A stretch of DNA of 64,000 bases from Lentzea aerocolonigenes. GTDB lineage: Bacteria; Actinomycetota; Actinomycetes; Mycobacteriales; Pseudonocardiaceae. The notes under the pieces are model-generated. The model saw only the letters and a list, made by a program, of their open reading frames with translations. It was not told the origin of the DNA and searched no databases. The stretch's first letter is position 1; each line of letters starts with the position of its first letter. Location: contig NZ_BBOJ01000027.1 of NCBI RefSeq assembly GCF_000974445.1, forward strand, positions 1 to 64,000, given 5' to 3'. Of this stretch, positions 25,078 to 34,119 are shown piece after piece. The position numbers and the translations under genes are program-made.

Positions 25078-28000
25078 ATGTCCGAGCAGCAGATGTCGCG
25101 GGAAGAGGTCCGGTTCGCCGTAGTGCTCAACGGGGGCGTGAGTCTCGCGGTCTGGATGGGCGGCGTGGTTCTGGAGCTCGACCGTCTGACCAGGCCGGGG
25201 ACCACGTACCAGCCGTTGCTCGACCTCGTCGGGTGCACCGCCAGAGCTGACGTCATCGCCGGCACGTCCGCGGGCGGGATCAACGGGGCCGCGCTGGCGT
25301 TGTCCCAGGTCAACAAGCAGGCCGATCTCAGCAGGCTGAGGGATCTCTGGGCTGAGCAAGGCAGGATGGAGCAGCTGCTCAGGGCGCCGTTCAAAGGCGA
25401 GCCGGCCAGTCTTCTCAAGGGCGATGAGTTCTTCCTGCCGAGGCTGCAGGAGGCCCTTGCCCACCTCACCACCGACTTCGAACCCACCGAGCCCAACGAG
25501 CGGCCCATCGACCTCAGGATCACCACCACGCTGCTGGGTGGCGTGCCGACCATCACCTACGACGACCTGGGGCAGCCGCTCACGCAGTCGGTGCACCAAG
25601 GGTCGTTCTCGTTCCGCCGCGACCCGTACAACTGGGTTTCGGACAAGACGCGGGACGACTTCACGGCCGAGACGTTGAACGAGCGGGTGCTGCAGCTCGC
25701 GCTCGCGGCGCGCAGCAGTGCCAGTTTTCCGTTCGCGTTCGAGCCGAGCTTCATTCCTGTCGGTGGGCAGGCGACGCCGGACAAGCCCGACATGGCGGAC
25801 GTTGCCAGCTGGGCGAACGGGGGCGATCGCAGCAGGTTCGCGGTCGACGGCGGTGTTCTGGTCAACACGCCCACCAAGGAAGCGCTCGAAGCCATCGATC
25901 GCATGCCGGCGGACGGGCCCGTGCGGCGGGTCATGTTGCTGGTGTTCCCGCACGCCGAGCCGTTGGGGTCCGAGCCTCAGGCCGACTCTCCCGCCAAGGT
26001 GATGACCACGGTCAGCTCTGGTGCCAAGTTGCTCAGCGCCATGTCGAGCCAGGCCGGGCGGACGTACGTGGAGAAGATCGAGGAGCACAACCGGCGGGCC
26101 GCGAGCAGCCGGGGTGGGCGGATGGCGTTGCTGGAACGGTTGCACGCCAACCAGGAGAACGTGGTCGACGAGGTCTACTCGTTGGCGGACAAGCTCTTCG
26201 GGCACTACGAGGACATCGAGATCCGGCTCGCCGCCCGGCAGGTGACGGCTCAGCAGTTCGCGCTGCCCAAGGGGAATCCGGCCAACTGGTCGTTCGAGCG
26301 GGCGCGCCGGGCCGCGGAGATCGCGCAGCGCAAGTGGAAGAAGACGTACGGGGTGCTGCCGTACGTGCCCGGTGTGAAGCTGCCGGATCTCGTGTGCCGT
26401 GAGGACACGGGCTGGGAGTGGGGCATCACGATGGCCGAACGTCTTGGGGCGTCGGCACTCGACCTGCTCAAGCGGCTCGTGTGGGTGGCGCCGGACGGCA
26501 GTGCGGACGCGATCGCCAAGGCGCGCAGGGAACTGCACCAGGTGCGGGCCGAGCTGCGCAGGCTGCGTGAGGAGCTGTTCGCGTGGAAGCCGTCGGACTC
26601 GCTCGGCGAGGAGTACTGGACCGGCAGGCTCGCGAGCTACCACGAGCACATGATCGACGGGCACCTCGGGCTGGAGGTCAGGGCGCAGGTCACCGAGATC
26701 GGGCGGATCGTCGCCGGGGCGCAGCGGGTGATCACCGAGCTCGACGAGCACCGGCTCAAGCTCGGCGGACTCCTGTGCTGGCGGGCCCTTCTGAACGCAC
26801 CCGCCACCACCCGGGAAGCCGGGCTCGGTGACGACCAGCGGTGGCTGAGCCGCCTGCTGGCGCTGGAGATCGCCGGCACGTGCCTGTCCGACGACGCGTC
26901 GACGGGGCTGGACACGCCGGTCGAGCTCGTGCAGGTGTCGCTGCAGACGCGCAACGCGTTCGCGCAGCAGTCGATCACGGCCGACGACAAGGCGGGCGGG
27001 GCGTCGCTCTCGCGGTTCTCCGGGTTCCTCAAGCGGTCGTGGCGGGTCAACGACTGGATCTGGGGCCGGCTGGACGGCGCCACGATGCTGTGCCGGGTGC
27101 TGTTCGACCCGCGGCGGCTGCGGCGGATGGACACGCTCGGGCGGCCGGAGAACGACCAGCGCACGGCGGAAGAGCGCGCGGCGGCTGTGGTGGACCAGGT
27201 CATCGCGGCGATGTTCGGGCCTGAGCTGCCCGTGCGGGTCGCCGCGTGCGCCGAGGAGGCCAAGAAGGAGCTCGCGGGCATCTACGAGGCGGACCACGAG
27301 CTGTCGCCTTCGTCGATGAAGCTCGCCGAACTCGCCGCGTGGGGCCTGCACTGGCGGATCATCTGCGAGGAGCTCCCCCGGCTGAGGGCCGCCATCATCG
27401 CCGATCGCGGCGACGGCGCGGACAAGCGTTCACGAGGTGAGCTCTTCCTGGAAGAACACGCGGACCTGCTCCGGAGGCTCGAGTACCCGGAGGAGCACAC
27501 GGTCTCGCTGGGCATGTCGGCGCTCACCGCCTTCGACCGCGCGGGCATCGGCCGCGAGCCGCTCACCCAGGAGGCCGCGTCGGACCAGATGATCCGCACG
27601 GCAGCCACCGCCGCGGCTGTCGCGGTCACGGTCGCCGACTCCGAACGGTCGGGGCTCGCCGCCGCACGCCCGGTCACCCGCACGCTCCGCGGCGCGGCAC
27701 TGCTGCCGTACTGGACGATCACCGGCCTGACCAGGGGCGGCAACCTCGCGCAGTTCCTGGGGCTGCTCGGCCTCGCGGTCGGCGGCGCGCTGGTCGTGAT
27801 GGCGTTGTTCGGCGTGCTGCCGACGTGGGCCGCGGGGCCCGGCGCGGCGATCGGCGCGGCCAGTCTCCTCGCCGCTTTCGGTTACGCCGCACTGCGCAGC
27901 GGCACACTCCTGCACGGACTGGTGCTGCTGTCACCGGTGATCCCGCTGGTGGCGATAGCCGCCGACCGGTTGCCGGACAACCGCGAGGAGATCACGACCG

Positions 28001-28737
28001 GCACGGTCACCCTCGCCGGTGTGGCGTTCGTCGTCACGGCGCTGCTCGTCCTGGGCTCGCTGCCCGCGCCGATCCGCACACCGCTCGCGGTGCTGGCCGA
28101 CTTCCGGCCGCTGGAGATCGTCAAGCGCCGCTGGAAGCAGGCGGCGGTGGTGCTGGTGGCGGCAGCGGGCGTCTGGGCGATCTGGCGGTTCGAGCTGCAC
28201 ACCAAGCCGTGGCTGGTGATCCCGATGTCCGTCCTCTGTGGAGCGTTCGGGGTCTGGATGGCGTTGTCCGGAGGGAAGTCGCTGCAACGCTGGCGCCGTG
28301 TCGAGGGTGTCTGGGGCACGGAACGCGCCGAGCCTCCCGCCGCCGCGACCGCCGGCTGGGCCGTGATCTACGGCTTGGGCTACCTCGCGCTCGCGGACGT
28401 GCTGCTGGTCCTCGGGCCGTCGGGCTGGGGCCGGCAGGCGGTGATCGGCACGGCGCTGGCGTTCGGCCTGACGCTGCTGCTGATCACGTCCTGGTACGTG
28501 CCGCGGGGGGAACGGCGCCGGATCCGCGAACAGCTCGTCACCGAGGCGATTCCGGCGATCTACCCGGACGGCTGCGACGTCCCGGCGGTGTTGCGCGAAC
28601 GGCTGGAGGGCCACGCCTCGCTCTACCGGTTCCTCATCAGGGGAGAGGGCGAGCACCCCTCAGAGCTCACCCTCTCCCACACCGGACTGGTTGTCGCGCA
28701 ACGGATCGAGCAGAAGCTCAGGCCGCCAGTGCGATGA
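25078..28737 (+). CDS. Large patatin-like membrane protein (DUF3376 type)
   Basis: 1219 residues. Patatin lipase domain at residues 10-330: oxyanion glycines in VVLNGGVSLAVWMGG, nucleophile in GTSAGG (Ser64) and catalytic Asp in AVDGGVLVNTP (about residue 257), so the Ser-Asp dyad is intact. A long helical middle region, rich in Arg and Glu and including coiled-coil-like stretches, fits the DUF3376 segment of actinobacterial patatin-related proteins. From about residue 870 to 1150 there are eight or so hydrophobic helices. The enzyme should hydrolyse lipid esters at the inner membrane face. The 3' end overlaps the convergent fusion gene by 20 bases. Confidence 0.85.
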   Translation: MSEQQMSREEVRFAVVLNGGVSLAVWMGGVVLELDRLTRPGTTYQPLLDLVGCTARADVIAGTSAGGINGAALALSQVNKQADLSRLRDLWAEQGRMEQLLRAPFKGEPASLLKGDEFFLPRLQEALAHLTTDFEPTEPNERPIDLRITTTLLGGVPTITYDDLGQPLTQSVHQGSFSFRRDPYNWVSDKTRDDFTAETLNERVLQLALAARSSASFPFAFEPSFIPVGGQATPDKPDMADVASWANGGDRSRFAVDGGVLVNTPTKEALEAIDRMPADGPVRRVMLLVFPHAEPLGSEPQADSPAKVMTTVSSGAKLLSAMSSQAGRTYVEKIEEHNRRAASSRGGRMALLERLHANQENVVDEVYSLADKLFGHYEDIEIRLAARQVTAQQFALPKGNPANWSFERARRAAEIAQRKWKKTYGVLPYVPGVKLPDLVCREDTGWEWGITMAERLGASALDLLKRLVWVAPDGSADAIAKARRELHQVRAELRRLREELFAWKPSDSLGEEYWTGRLASYHEHMIDGHLGLEVRAQVTEIGRIVAGAQRVITELDEHRLKLGGLLCWRALLNAPATTREAGLGDDQRWLSRLLALEIAGTCLSDDASTGLDTPVELVQVSLQTRNAFAQQSITADDKAGGASLSRFSGFLKRSWRVNDWIWGRLDGATMLCRVLFDPRRLRRMDTLGRPENDQRTAEERAAAVVDQVIAAMFGPELPVRVAACAEEAKKELAGIYEADHELSPSSMKLAELAAWGLHWRIICEELPRLRAAIIADRGDGADKRSRGELFLEEHADLLRRLEYPEEHTVSLGMSALTAFDRAGIGREPLTQEAASDQMIRTAATAAAVAVTVADSERSGLAAARPVTRTLRGAALLPYWTITGLTRGGNLAQFLGLLGLAVGGALVVMALFGVLPTWAAGPGAAIGAASLLAAFGYAALRSGTLLHGLVLLSPVIPLVAIAADRLPDNREEITTGTVTLAGVAFVVTALLVLGSLPAPIRTPLAVLADFRPLEIVKRRWKQAAVVLVAAAGVWAIWRFELHTKPWLVIPMSVLCGAFGVWMALSGGKSLQRWRRVEGVWGTERAEPPAAATAGWAVIYGLGYLALADVLLVLGPSGWGRQAVIGTALAFGLTLLLITSWYVPRGERRRIREQLVTEAIPAIYPDGCDVPAVLRERLEGHASLYRFLIRGEGEHPSELTLSHTGLVVAQRIEQKLRPPVR

Positions 28738-30706
28738 TCGGCGTGGTGTGGCCCATCGCTCGTGCGTAGAGGCCCTCGAAGCGCTCCAGGGTCGCCGCCA
28801 GCGCGTGGTGCGAGATGATCTCGCTGCTGGTGGCGCCCATGCGAGCCCGCATCGGCGCGTCGTGGACGAGCGTGTGCAGGCGCTGGGCCAGCTGGTTCAC
28901 GTCACCGGGCTCGAACAGCCAGCCGTTGCGGCCGGGGTGCACGAGGTGCGGCAGCGCCATGGCGTTCGCGGCGATGACCGGCTTGCCCGCGGCCATGGCC
29001 TCCATGGTGGCGAGGCTCTGCAGTTCGGCGACACCGGGCATGACGAACAGGTCGCAGCGGGCGTACGCGTCGAGCAGGTCGTCCTCGGACACGAAACCGT
29101 GGAACTTCACGCGGTCGGTGATCTCCAGGTCGCGGGCCAGCAGCTCCCACTCGGCGCGGCAGGTGCCGTCGCCGACGATCTCACCGAACGCGCCGGGCAC
29201 ACGGGCCAGCGCCCGCAGGAACTCGTCGACGCGCTTCTCCTCGTCCAGCCGCCCGACGAACAGCGCGGTCGGCCGGTCGTTGTGCGTCACGGAACGCTGG
29301 TAGCGGGAGATGTCGATGCCGCACGACACCGGCACCGCGCGTTCCGGGAAACCGCTCTCGTGCAACAGCTGCACGGCCCGCGGCGTCGGCGCGGTGACGA
29401 TGTCGGCCCGGCCGAACACCCGCGCCAGGTCGCGGTAGGCCCACTTGCGCGACAGGCCCTGCAGGAACGCCGGCACGTGCGCGTGGCTGAACAGGTTCTC
29501 CGGCATGAAGTGGTTCGTGGCGAGCGTCGGGATGCCCTGGGCGACGGCGGAGTTCAGGACGAACCGGCCCACCACGAAGTGCGCCTGGACGTGCACCACG
29601 TCCGGCTTCAACGACTTGATCAGCTCGTCGGCCTCCTTGGCGGCCTGCCACGGCAGGCAGAAGCGGAAGTCCGGGTAGAACGGCAGCCGGTGCGACCGCA
29701 GCCGGTGGACCGTGACGCCGGGGATCTCGGTGGCCTTGGGCGAGTCCGGGGCGACGACGTGGACGTCGTGGCCGTTCTCGGCGAGACCGACCGCCAGGCG
29801 CTGCGCGAAGCGCGCGGCACCGTTGACGTCCGGCGGGAACGTGTCGGCGGCGATGACGATGCGCAGCGCGCTGGAGGTGTTCACGAGAAGCTCCGTTCGA
29901 GTCTTGACCTGGTGTGGTTGACGAGCGAGTGCGAACACACCGCTGGCGGCGGCGAGCGCGCAGGCGATCAGCGCGGCACCGGTCCACACGGACAGGTGCG
30001 CGGCTTCGCCGAGGAGGAAGGCGCCGATGCCGACCGCGACCAGCGGGTCCACCACGGTCAGGCAGGCGACGGCGAGATGAGGGGGTCCGCCCGCGTAGGC
30101 GTGCTGGACGAGCCAGCCACCGACGGCGAGCGAGAGCGCGATGCCGAGCACGGACGCGATGTGCGAGAGCCCGAAACCGCCTTGCTGCACCGACTGCGAG
30201 ACGGCGCGCATGAGCACGGACACGTACGCGTACGCCACGCCTCCTGCTGAAGCGAACGCCACGGCACGAACGCGCGCGTTCGTCGTGAGCGCAGCAATGA
30301 TTCCGGGGACCGCAACCGCGCCGAGGACCACGAATCCGGCCGTGAGCTCCGCATCGGGCACGACCTGCGTTGCGGTCGCACTGCCGGACGCGAGGAACAC
30401 GAACGCACCCACGCTCACGGTCGTGATGAGGATCGCCGGAAGCTCGCGGAACCGGCGGTCGAGCAACGCGGTCATGCCGATCGCGAGCACGCCGATCGGC
30501 TGCACGACGGTGAGCGGCGCCATGCCGAGCGCGGCCGCGTGCACCCCGGCACCCGCGACGAGCAGCGCGAGCCCGCCGAGCCAGCGCGGCTGGCGCAGGA
30601 CGCTGACGCGGGCACCGGTCTCGGCGACCGCGTCGTGCTGAAGACGTGCGGCGAGCGCGAAGCACACGGCACCGAGCACGGCGAGCGTGATGGCCAGCAT
30701 GGTCAT
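28718..30706 (-). CDS. In-frame fusion of EamA/DMT-like permease and GT4 glycosyltransferase
   Basis: 662 residues without a stop between two usually separate proteins. Residues 1-268 are about nine or ten membrane helices of a drug/metabolite-transporter-like permease. Residues 277-662 are a GT4 glycosyltransferase of GDP-mannose type, starting LRIVIAADTFPPDVNG, with FVGRLDEEKRVDEFL and MPGVAELQSLATMEAMAAGKPV (donor-site glutamate). A GTG at 29884 (residue 275) with GGAG seven bases upstream could also start the transferase alone. ATG at 30706 overlaps the preceding DUF998 stop. It likely glycosylates a membrane lipid. Confidence 0.85.
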   Translation of the reverse strand: MTMLAITLAVLGAVCFALAARLQHDAVAETGARVSVLRQPRWLGGLALLVAGAGVHAAALGMAPLTVVQPIGVLAIGMTALLDRRFRELPAILITTVSVGAFVFLASGSATATQVVPDAELTAGFVVLGAVAVPGIIAALTTNARVRAVAFASAGGVAYAYVSVLMRAVSQSVQQGGFGLSHIASVLGIALSLAVGGWLVQHAYAGGPPHLAVACLTVVDPLVAVGIGAFLLGEAAHLSVWTGAALIACALAAASGVFALARQPHQVKTRTELLVNTSSALRIVIAADTFPPDVNGAARFAQRLAVGLAENGHDVHVVAPDSPKATEIPGVTVHRLRSHRLPFYPDFRFCLPWQAAKEADELIKSLKPDVVHVQAHFVVGRFVLNSAVAQGIPTLATNHFMPENLFSHAHVPAFLQGLSRKWAYRDLARVFGRADIVTAPTPRAVQLLHESGFPERAVPVSCGIDISRYQRSVTHNDRPTALFVGRLDEEKRVDEFLRALARVPGAFGEIVGDGTCRAEWELLARDLEITDRVKFHGFVSEDDLLDAYARCDLFVMPGVAELQSLATMEAMAAGKPVIAANAMALPHLVHPGRNGWLFEPGDVNQLAQRLHTLVHDAPMRARMGATSSEIISHHALAATLERFEGLYARAMGHTTPIIALAA

Positions 30707-31278
30707 GTCGTGCGCCTCACCTGTAGTGCCGCGATGGCGAAAAGAAGTCCGTAAAGGGATGCGAACAAAACGCGTTCGGTCAGCCCGCGCGCCTCGAAAC
30801 CGGCGAACGAAACGTGGCTGACCAGAAACGCCGCGCTCGACACGCTCGCCGTTATTGCGATACCGAGCAGGGCCGGAAATTTGCGGGCGATGAGCACTCC
30901 GGCCGCGGGCAACGCCACGAACATCACGGCGCCGGCGTACCGGTGGACGTAGCCGGACAACGAGGTCGGCGCTCCCGTCGGGTCGGTCGGGAAGATCGTC
31001 GCGACGGTCAGGCCGGCGGCCCACGTCCCGATCAGCCACTGCGCTGACCTGCCTACACCCCGCAGGTTGACGGCGAGCAACGCCGAAACGGCGGCGAGGC
31101 TAAGAGACGTCGCCGCGAGCCATTCGGTGCCGTTGCGGACGAACACGTAGTCGCTGATGACATCCGTGACCGGGTTGAGCTGACCCGCCGACACGACATG
31201 CAGGTAAAAAATCGGGACCAGTGAGAACACCAGTCCCCCGACCACAAGTCCCCGTCTTTTCGCCCCCGACTCGATCAC
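30703..31278 (-). CDS. DUF998-type membrane protein
   Basis: 191 residues with about six membrane helices. NPVTDVISDYVFVRNGTEWL and the IFPTDPTG then GYVHRYAGAVMF segments match DUF998. GTG at 31278. Base composition is a little less G+C rich than its neighbours. It is the first gene of the operon with the permease-glycosyltransferase fusion (ATGA overlap). Confidence 0.82.
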   Translation of the reverse strand: MIESGAKRRGLVVGGLVFSLVPIFYLHVVSAGQLNPVTDVISDYVFVRNGTEWLAATSLSLAAVSALLAVNLRGVGRSAQWLIGTWAAGLTVATIFPTDPTGAPTSLSGYVHRYAGAVMFVALPAAGVLIARKFPALLGIAITASVSSAAFLVSHVSFAGFEARGLTERVLFASLYGLLFAIAALQVRRTT

Positions 31279-31390
31279 GTCAAAAGTCTCTTGCGGCGGC
31301 GTTGATCAACCAATGGGGAACTCCCCCGAGCAAACCCTGAGGTGTCCCTGAGTACCCGGGGTAGGGACAGCCCCACCCCCTCTTCAGGAA

Positions 31391-31448
31391 AGTACGCGGG
31401 GAGCTTTCGTACTCTCCTGCAGTACGCGGCGTCCCCGCGTACTGCAGG
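31391..31448. promoter_or_regulatory. Cluster of AGTACGCGG inverted repeats
   Basis: CCTGCAGTACGCGG (31416-31429) and its exact complement (31435-31448) form 14-base arms with a five-base spacer. A further AGTACGCGG starts at 31391 and pairs with CGTACT at 31408-31413. The group lies in the divergent gap between the DUF998 operon and the ABC exporter, about 40-100 bases before the exporter start, and looks like a regulator-binding region. Confidence 0.5.
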
Positions 31449-31489
31449 ACAGGACGGAGGGTCCCCGCGTGTGGATCGGGGGGACCGCC

Positions 31490-31495
31490 TAGGCT
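31490..31495 (+). promoter_or_regulatory. -10 box of a probable leaderless promoter
   Basis: TAGGCT with eight bases to the GTG at 31504 and no ribosome site between, suggesting transcription begins at or next to the start codon of the ABC ATPase gene. Confidence 0.4.
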
Positions 31496-31503
31496 TGCCG
31501 TTC

Positions 31504-32433
31504 GTGAGCCCGAATCCCCAGCCTGCGGTGGAAGTGTCGGGGCTGGTCAAGAAGTACGGCTCGAAGACCGCCGTTGACGGCCTCGACCTCGTTCAGCACC
31601 CCGGCACCGTTCTCGCCCTGCTCGGGCCCAACGGCGCCGGCAAGACGACGACCGTCGAGATCTGCGAGGGGTTCCGCTCCGCCGACGACGGCACGGTGCG
31701 CGTGCTCGGTCTCCCGCCCGGCGACGAGGCGCTGCGGCCGCGAATCGGCGTGATGCCCCAGGGCGGCGGTGGCTATCCCGGCATCCGCGCCGCGGAGATG
31801 CTGAACCTCGTGGCGGCGTGCGCGAAGAACCCGCTCGATCCGAAGTGGCTGATCGACGTCCTCGGGCTCGGCGCCGCGGCCCGCACCCCGTACAAGAGGC
31901 TCTCCGGCGGCCAGCAGCAACGGTTGTCGCTCGCGTGCGCGTTGATCGGACGCCCGGAGCTCGTGTTCCTGGACGAGCCGACCGCGGGCATGGACCCGCA
32001 GGCACGCCGTCTGGTGTGGGACCTCGTGGGCGCTCTCAAAGAAGACGGCGTGGCCGTGCTGCTGACGACGCACCTCATGGACGAGGCCGAGGCGCTGGCC
32101 GACAACGTCGTGATCATCGACGAGGGCAAGGTCGTCGCGCAGGGCTCCCCCGCCGAGCTGACCGCGAACCGGCCGGACGACCAGCAGCTGCGGTTCCGCG
32201 CCAGGCCGGGTCTCGACACGTCGTTGCTGTCCGCCGCACTGCCCGAGGGGCTGAAGGTGCGCGAGGCGACGAAGGGCGCGTACGTCGTGGAGGGGTTGAT
32301 CGACCCGCAGGTCGTGTCGACCGTCACGTCGTGGTGCGCGCAGCAGGGGGTGCTGGCCGAGGAGCTGACGGTGGCCAAGCGCAGCCTCGAAGACGTTTTC
32401 CTGGAGCTGACCGGCAGGGAGCTGCGTTCGTGA
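31504..32433 (+). CDS. ABC exporter ATP-binding protein
   Basis: 309 residues. Walker A GPNGAGKTTT, signature LSGGQQQRLSLA, Walker B LVFLDEPTAGMD, switch His in LLTTHLMDEA. Pairs with the following ABC-2 permease. Position beside mptB and ctaA matches Rv1458c; the substrate is unknown. GTG at 31504 starts directly at the domain; 54 further upstream in-frame codons look non-coding and cross the inverted-repeat region. Confidence 0.93.
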   Translation: MSPNPQPAVEVSGLVKKYGSKTAVDGLDLVQHPGTVLALLGPNGAGKTTTVEICEGFRSADDGTVRVLGLPPGDEALRPRIGVMPQGGGGYPGIRAAEMLNLVAACAKNPLDPKWLIDVLGLGAAARTPYKRLSGGQQQRLSLACALIGRPELVFLDEPTAGMDPQARRLVWDLVGALKEDGVAVLLTTHLMDEAEALADNVVIIDEGKVVAQGSPAELTANRPDDQQLRFRARPGLDTSLLSAALPEGLKVREATKGAYVVEGLIDPQVVSTVTSWCAQQGVLAEELTVAKRSLEDVFLELTGRELRS

Positions 32434-33188
32434 CCACCTTCGCTCCCGGCACGTTCAAGCCGGCTCCCGGCCGCGGGTCGTTGCCGAAGATGCTGTTCGT
32501 GCACGCGCGCACCGAGGCGTTGCTGACGTTGCGCAACGGCGAGCAGATCCTGCTGACGGTGATCATCCCGCTGGCGTTGCTCATCGCTCTCAGCCTGATG
32601 TCGGTGATCCCGATGCCGGAACCGCGCGTGGGTTCGGCTGCCGCGCGGATCTTCGCGCTGGCGATCATCTCGTCCGCGTTCACCGGGCAGGCCATCGCGC
32701 TGGGCTTCGACCGGCGCTACGGCGTGCTCAAGCGGCTGGCGGCCTCGGCGTTGCCGCGCTGGCTGCTCGTGACCGGACGGGTGTGCGGCGCGCTGGTCGT
32801 CGCAGCGCTCCAGGTTGCATTGCTGGCGGTCACCGCACTGGTTCTCGGCTGGAAGTTCCCGCTGTCCGGCCTGCCGTGGATCGTGTTGCTGCTCGTCCTC
32901 GGCACATTGACGTTCGGCGCGCTTGGCGTGTTGCTGGGCGGGGCGCTGCGCGCGGAGATCGTGCTGGCGCTGGCGAACATCATCTGGTTCGTGCTGCTGA
33001 TGGTCGGTGGCGTGGCCTTGTCGGTCCCCGTGGGGTTCGTGCACCTGCTGCCGTCCGCCGCGCTGGCGGAAGCGCTGGAAAGTGCTGTGGTGTACGGCAC
33101 GGCGCCCGGTGTGGGCCCCGTCGCAGTGCTCGTGGCCTGGGGTGTTGTGGCCGGGGCACTGGCGACCCGGACGACTCGTCTTACCTGA
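32430..33188 (+). CDS. ABC-2 type exporter permease
   Basis: 252 residues, six membrane helices, ABC-2 layout with a short cytoplasmic N-terminus. GTG overlaps the ATPase stop (GTGA), with AGGGAG upstream. Forms the membrane half of the exporter and matches Rv1457c in position. Confidence 0.9.
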   Translation: MTTFAPGTFKPAPGRGSLPKMLFVHARTEALLTLRNGEQILLTVIIPLALLIALSLMSVIPMPEPRVGSAAARIFALAIISSAFTGQAIALGFDRRYGVLKRLAASALPRWLLVTGRVCGALVVAALQVALLAVTALVLGWKFPLSGLPWIVLLLVLGTLTFGALGVLLGGALRAEIVLALANIIWFVLLMVGGVALSVPVGFVHLLPSAALAEALESAVVYGTAPGVGPVAVLVAWGVVAGALATRTTRLT

Positions 33189-33195
33189 GCGGGCC

Positions 33196-33201
33196 TACCA
33201 T
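33196..33201 (+). promoter_or_regulatory. -10 box of a leaderless ctaA promoter
   Basis: TACCAT followed by six bases and GTG at 33208. There is no ribosome site, so ctaA may be transcribed separately from the exporter genes as a leaderless message. Confidence 0.45.
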
Positions 33202-33207
33202 CAGGGC

Positions 33208-34119
33208 GTGTCGAAGCTGACCGCCTTCCTCGTTTCCTGGCAGCGCGCGTTCGCGATTGCCGTCGTCGTCGCGCAGGCCGGAATCGCGGTCACCGGGTCG
33301 ATCGTCCGCGTGACCGGCTCGGGCCTCGGCTGCCCGACGTGGCCGCAGTGCGTCGAGGGCAGCGTCGTCCCCGTGCAGCACCCCGAGGTCGCGGCGCTGC
33401 ACCAGTGGGTCGAGTTCGGCAACCGGACGCTGACCGGTGTCGTCGGCGTCATCGCGGGCCTGTGCGTGCTCGCCGCGTGGTTCAACCTGCCGCGGCGCAA
33501 GCGGGTGCTGACGCTGTCGCTGATCCAGCTCGGCGGGGTGGCGTTGCAGGCGGTCGTCGGCGGCATCACCGTGCTGGCCGGACTGGCCTGGTACACGGTG
33601 TCGGTCCACTTCATGATCTCGATGGTCCTGGTTTGGCTGGCGGTGCTGCTCGTGAGCTCGCTGTCCGAGGGCGATGGTCCCGCCCGTCTGCTGGTGCCGG
33701 CCCCGTTGATGAAGCTCCAGGTCGTCATGGCCGCCGTGCTGGGCGCGCTGCTGCTCGCGGGCACCTGGGTGACGGCCGCCGGGCCGCACGCCGGTGACGC
33801 GTCGACGCCGCGCCTGGGCGTCGAGGTCGCCACGCTCGCGCAGATCCACGCGGACCTGCTGTTCCTGTTCCTGGGCCTGCTGATCGCCGTCGGGTTCTTC
33901 ACGCGCACCCGCACGTATTGGACGCTCGTCGGTGTCGTGCTCGCCCAGGGCGCGCTCGGCATGGTCCAGTACTGGACGGGTGTGCCCGAGGTGCTCGTGT
34001 CGCTCCACGTGCTGGGTGCCGGCGCGGTCGTGATCGCCACGGCGTCGTTGTGGACGTCCAGCCGCGAGCGCACCCACGAGGTCGAGCTGCCCGCCGATCA
34101 GGCGCTCAGCAAGGCCTGA
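33208..34119 (+). CDS. ctaA: Heme A synthase CtaA
   Basis: 303 residues, eight membrane helices in two related halves. VTGSGLGCPTWPQC holds the paired cysteines, and histidines in LHQWVEFGNR, SVHFMIS, QIHADLLF and SLHVLGA fit the heme ligands. It oxidises heme O to heme A for cytochrome aa3. Matches Rv1456c in position; the partner CtaB is encoded 26 kb away in the same conserved region. Confidence 0.93.
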   Translation: MSKLTAFLVSWQRAFAIAVVVAQAGIAVTGSIVRVTGSGLGCPTWPQCVEGSVVPVQHPEVAALHQWVEFGNRTLTGVVGVIAGLCVLAAWFNLPRRKRVLTLSLIQLGGVALQAVVGGITVLAGLAWYTVSVHFMISMVLVWLAVLLVSSLSEGDGPARLLVPAPLMKLQVVMAAVLGALLLAGTWVTAAGPHAGDASTPRLGVEVATLAQIHADLLFLFLGLLIAVGFFTRTRTYWTLVGVVLAQGALGMVQYWTGVPEVLVSLHVLGAGAVVIATASLWTSSRERTHEVELPADQALSKA

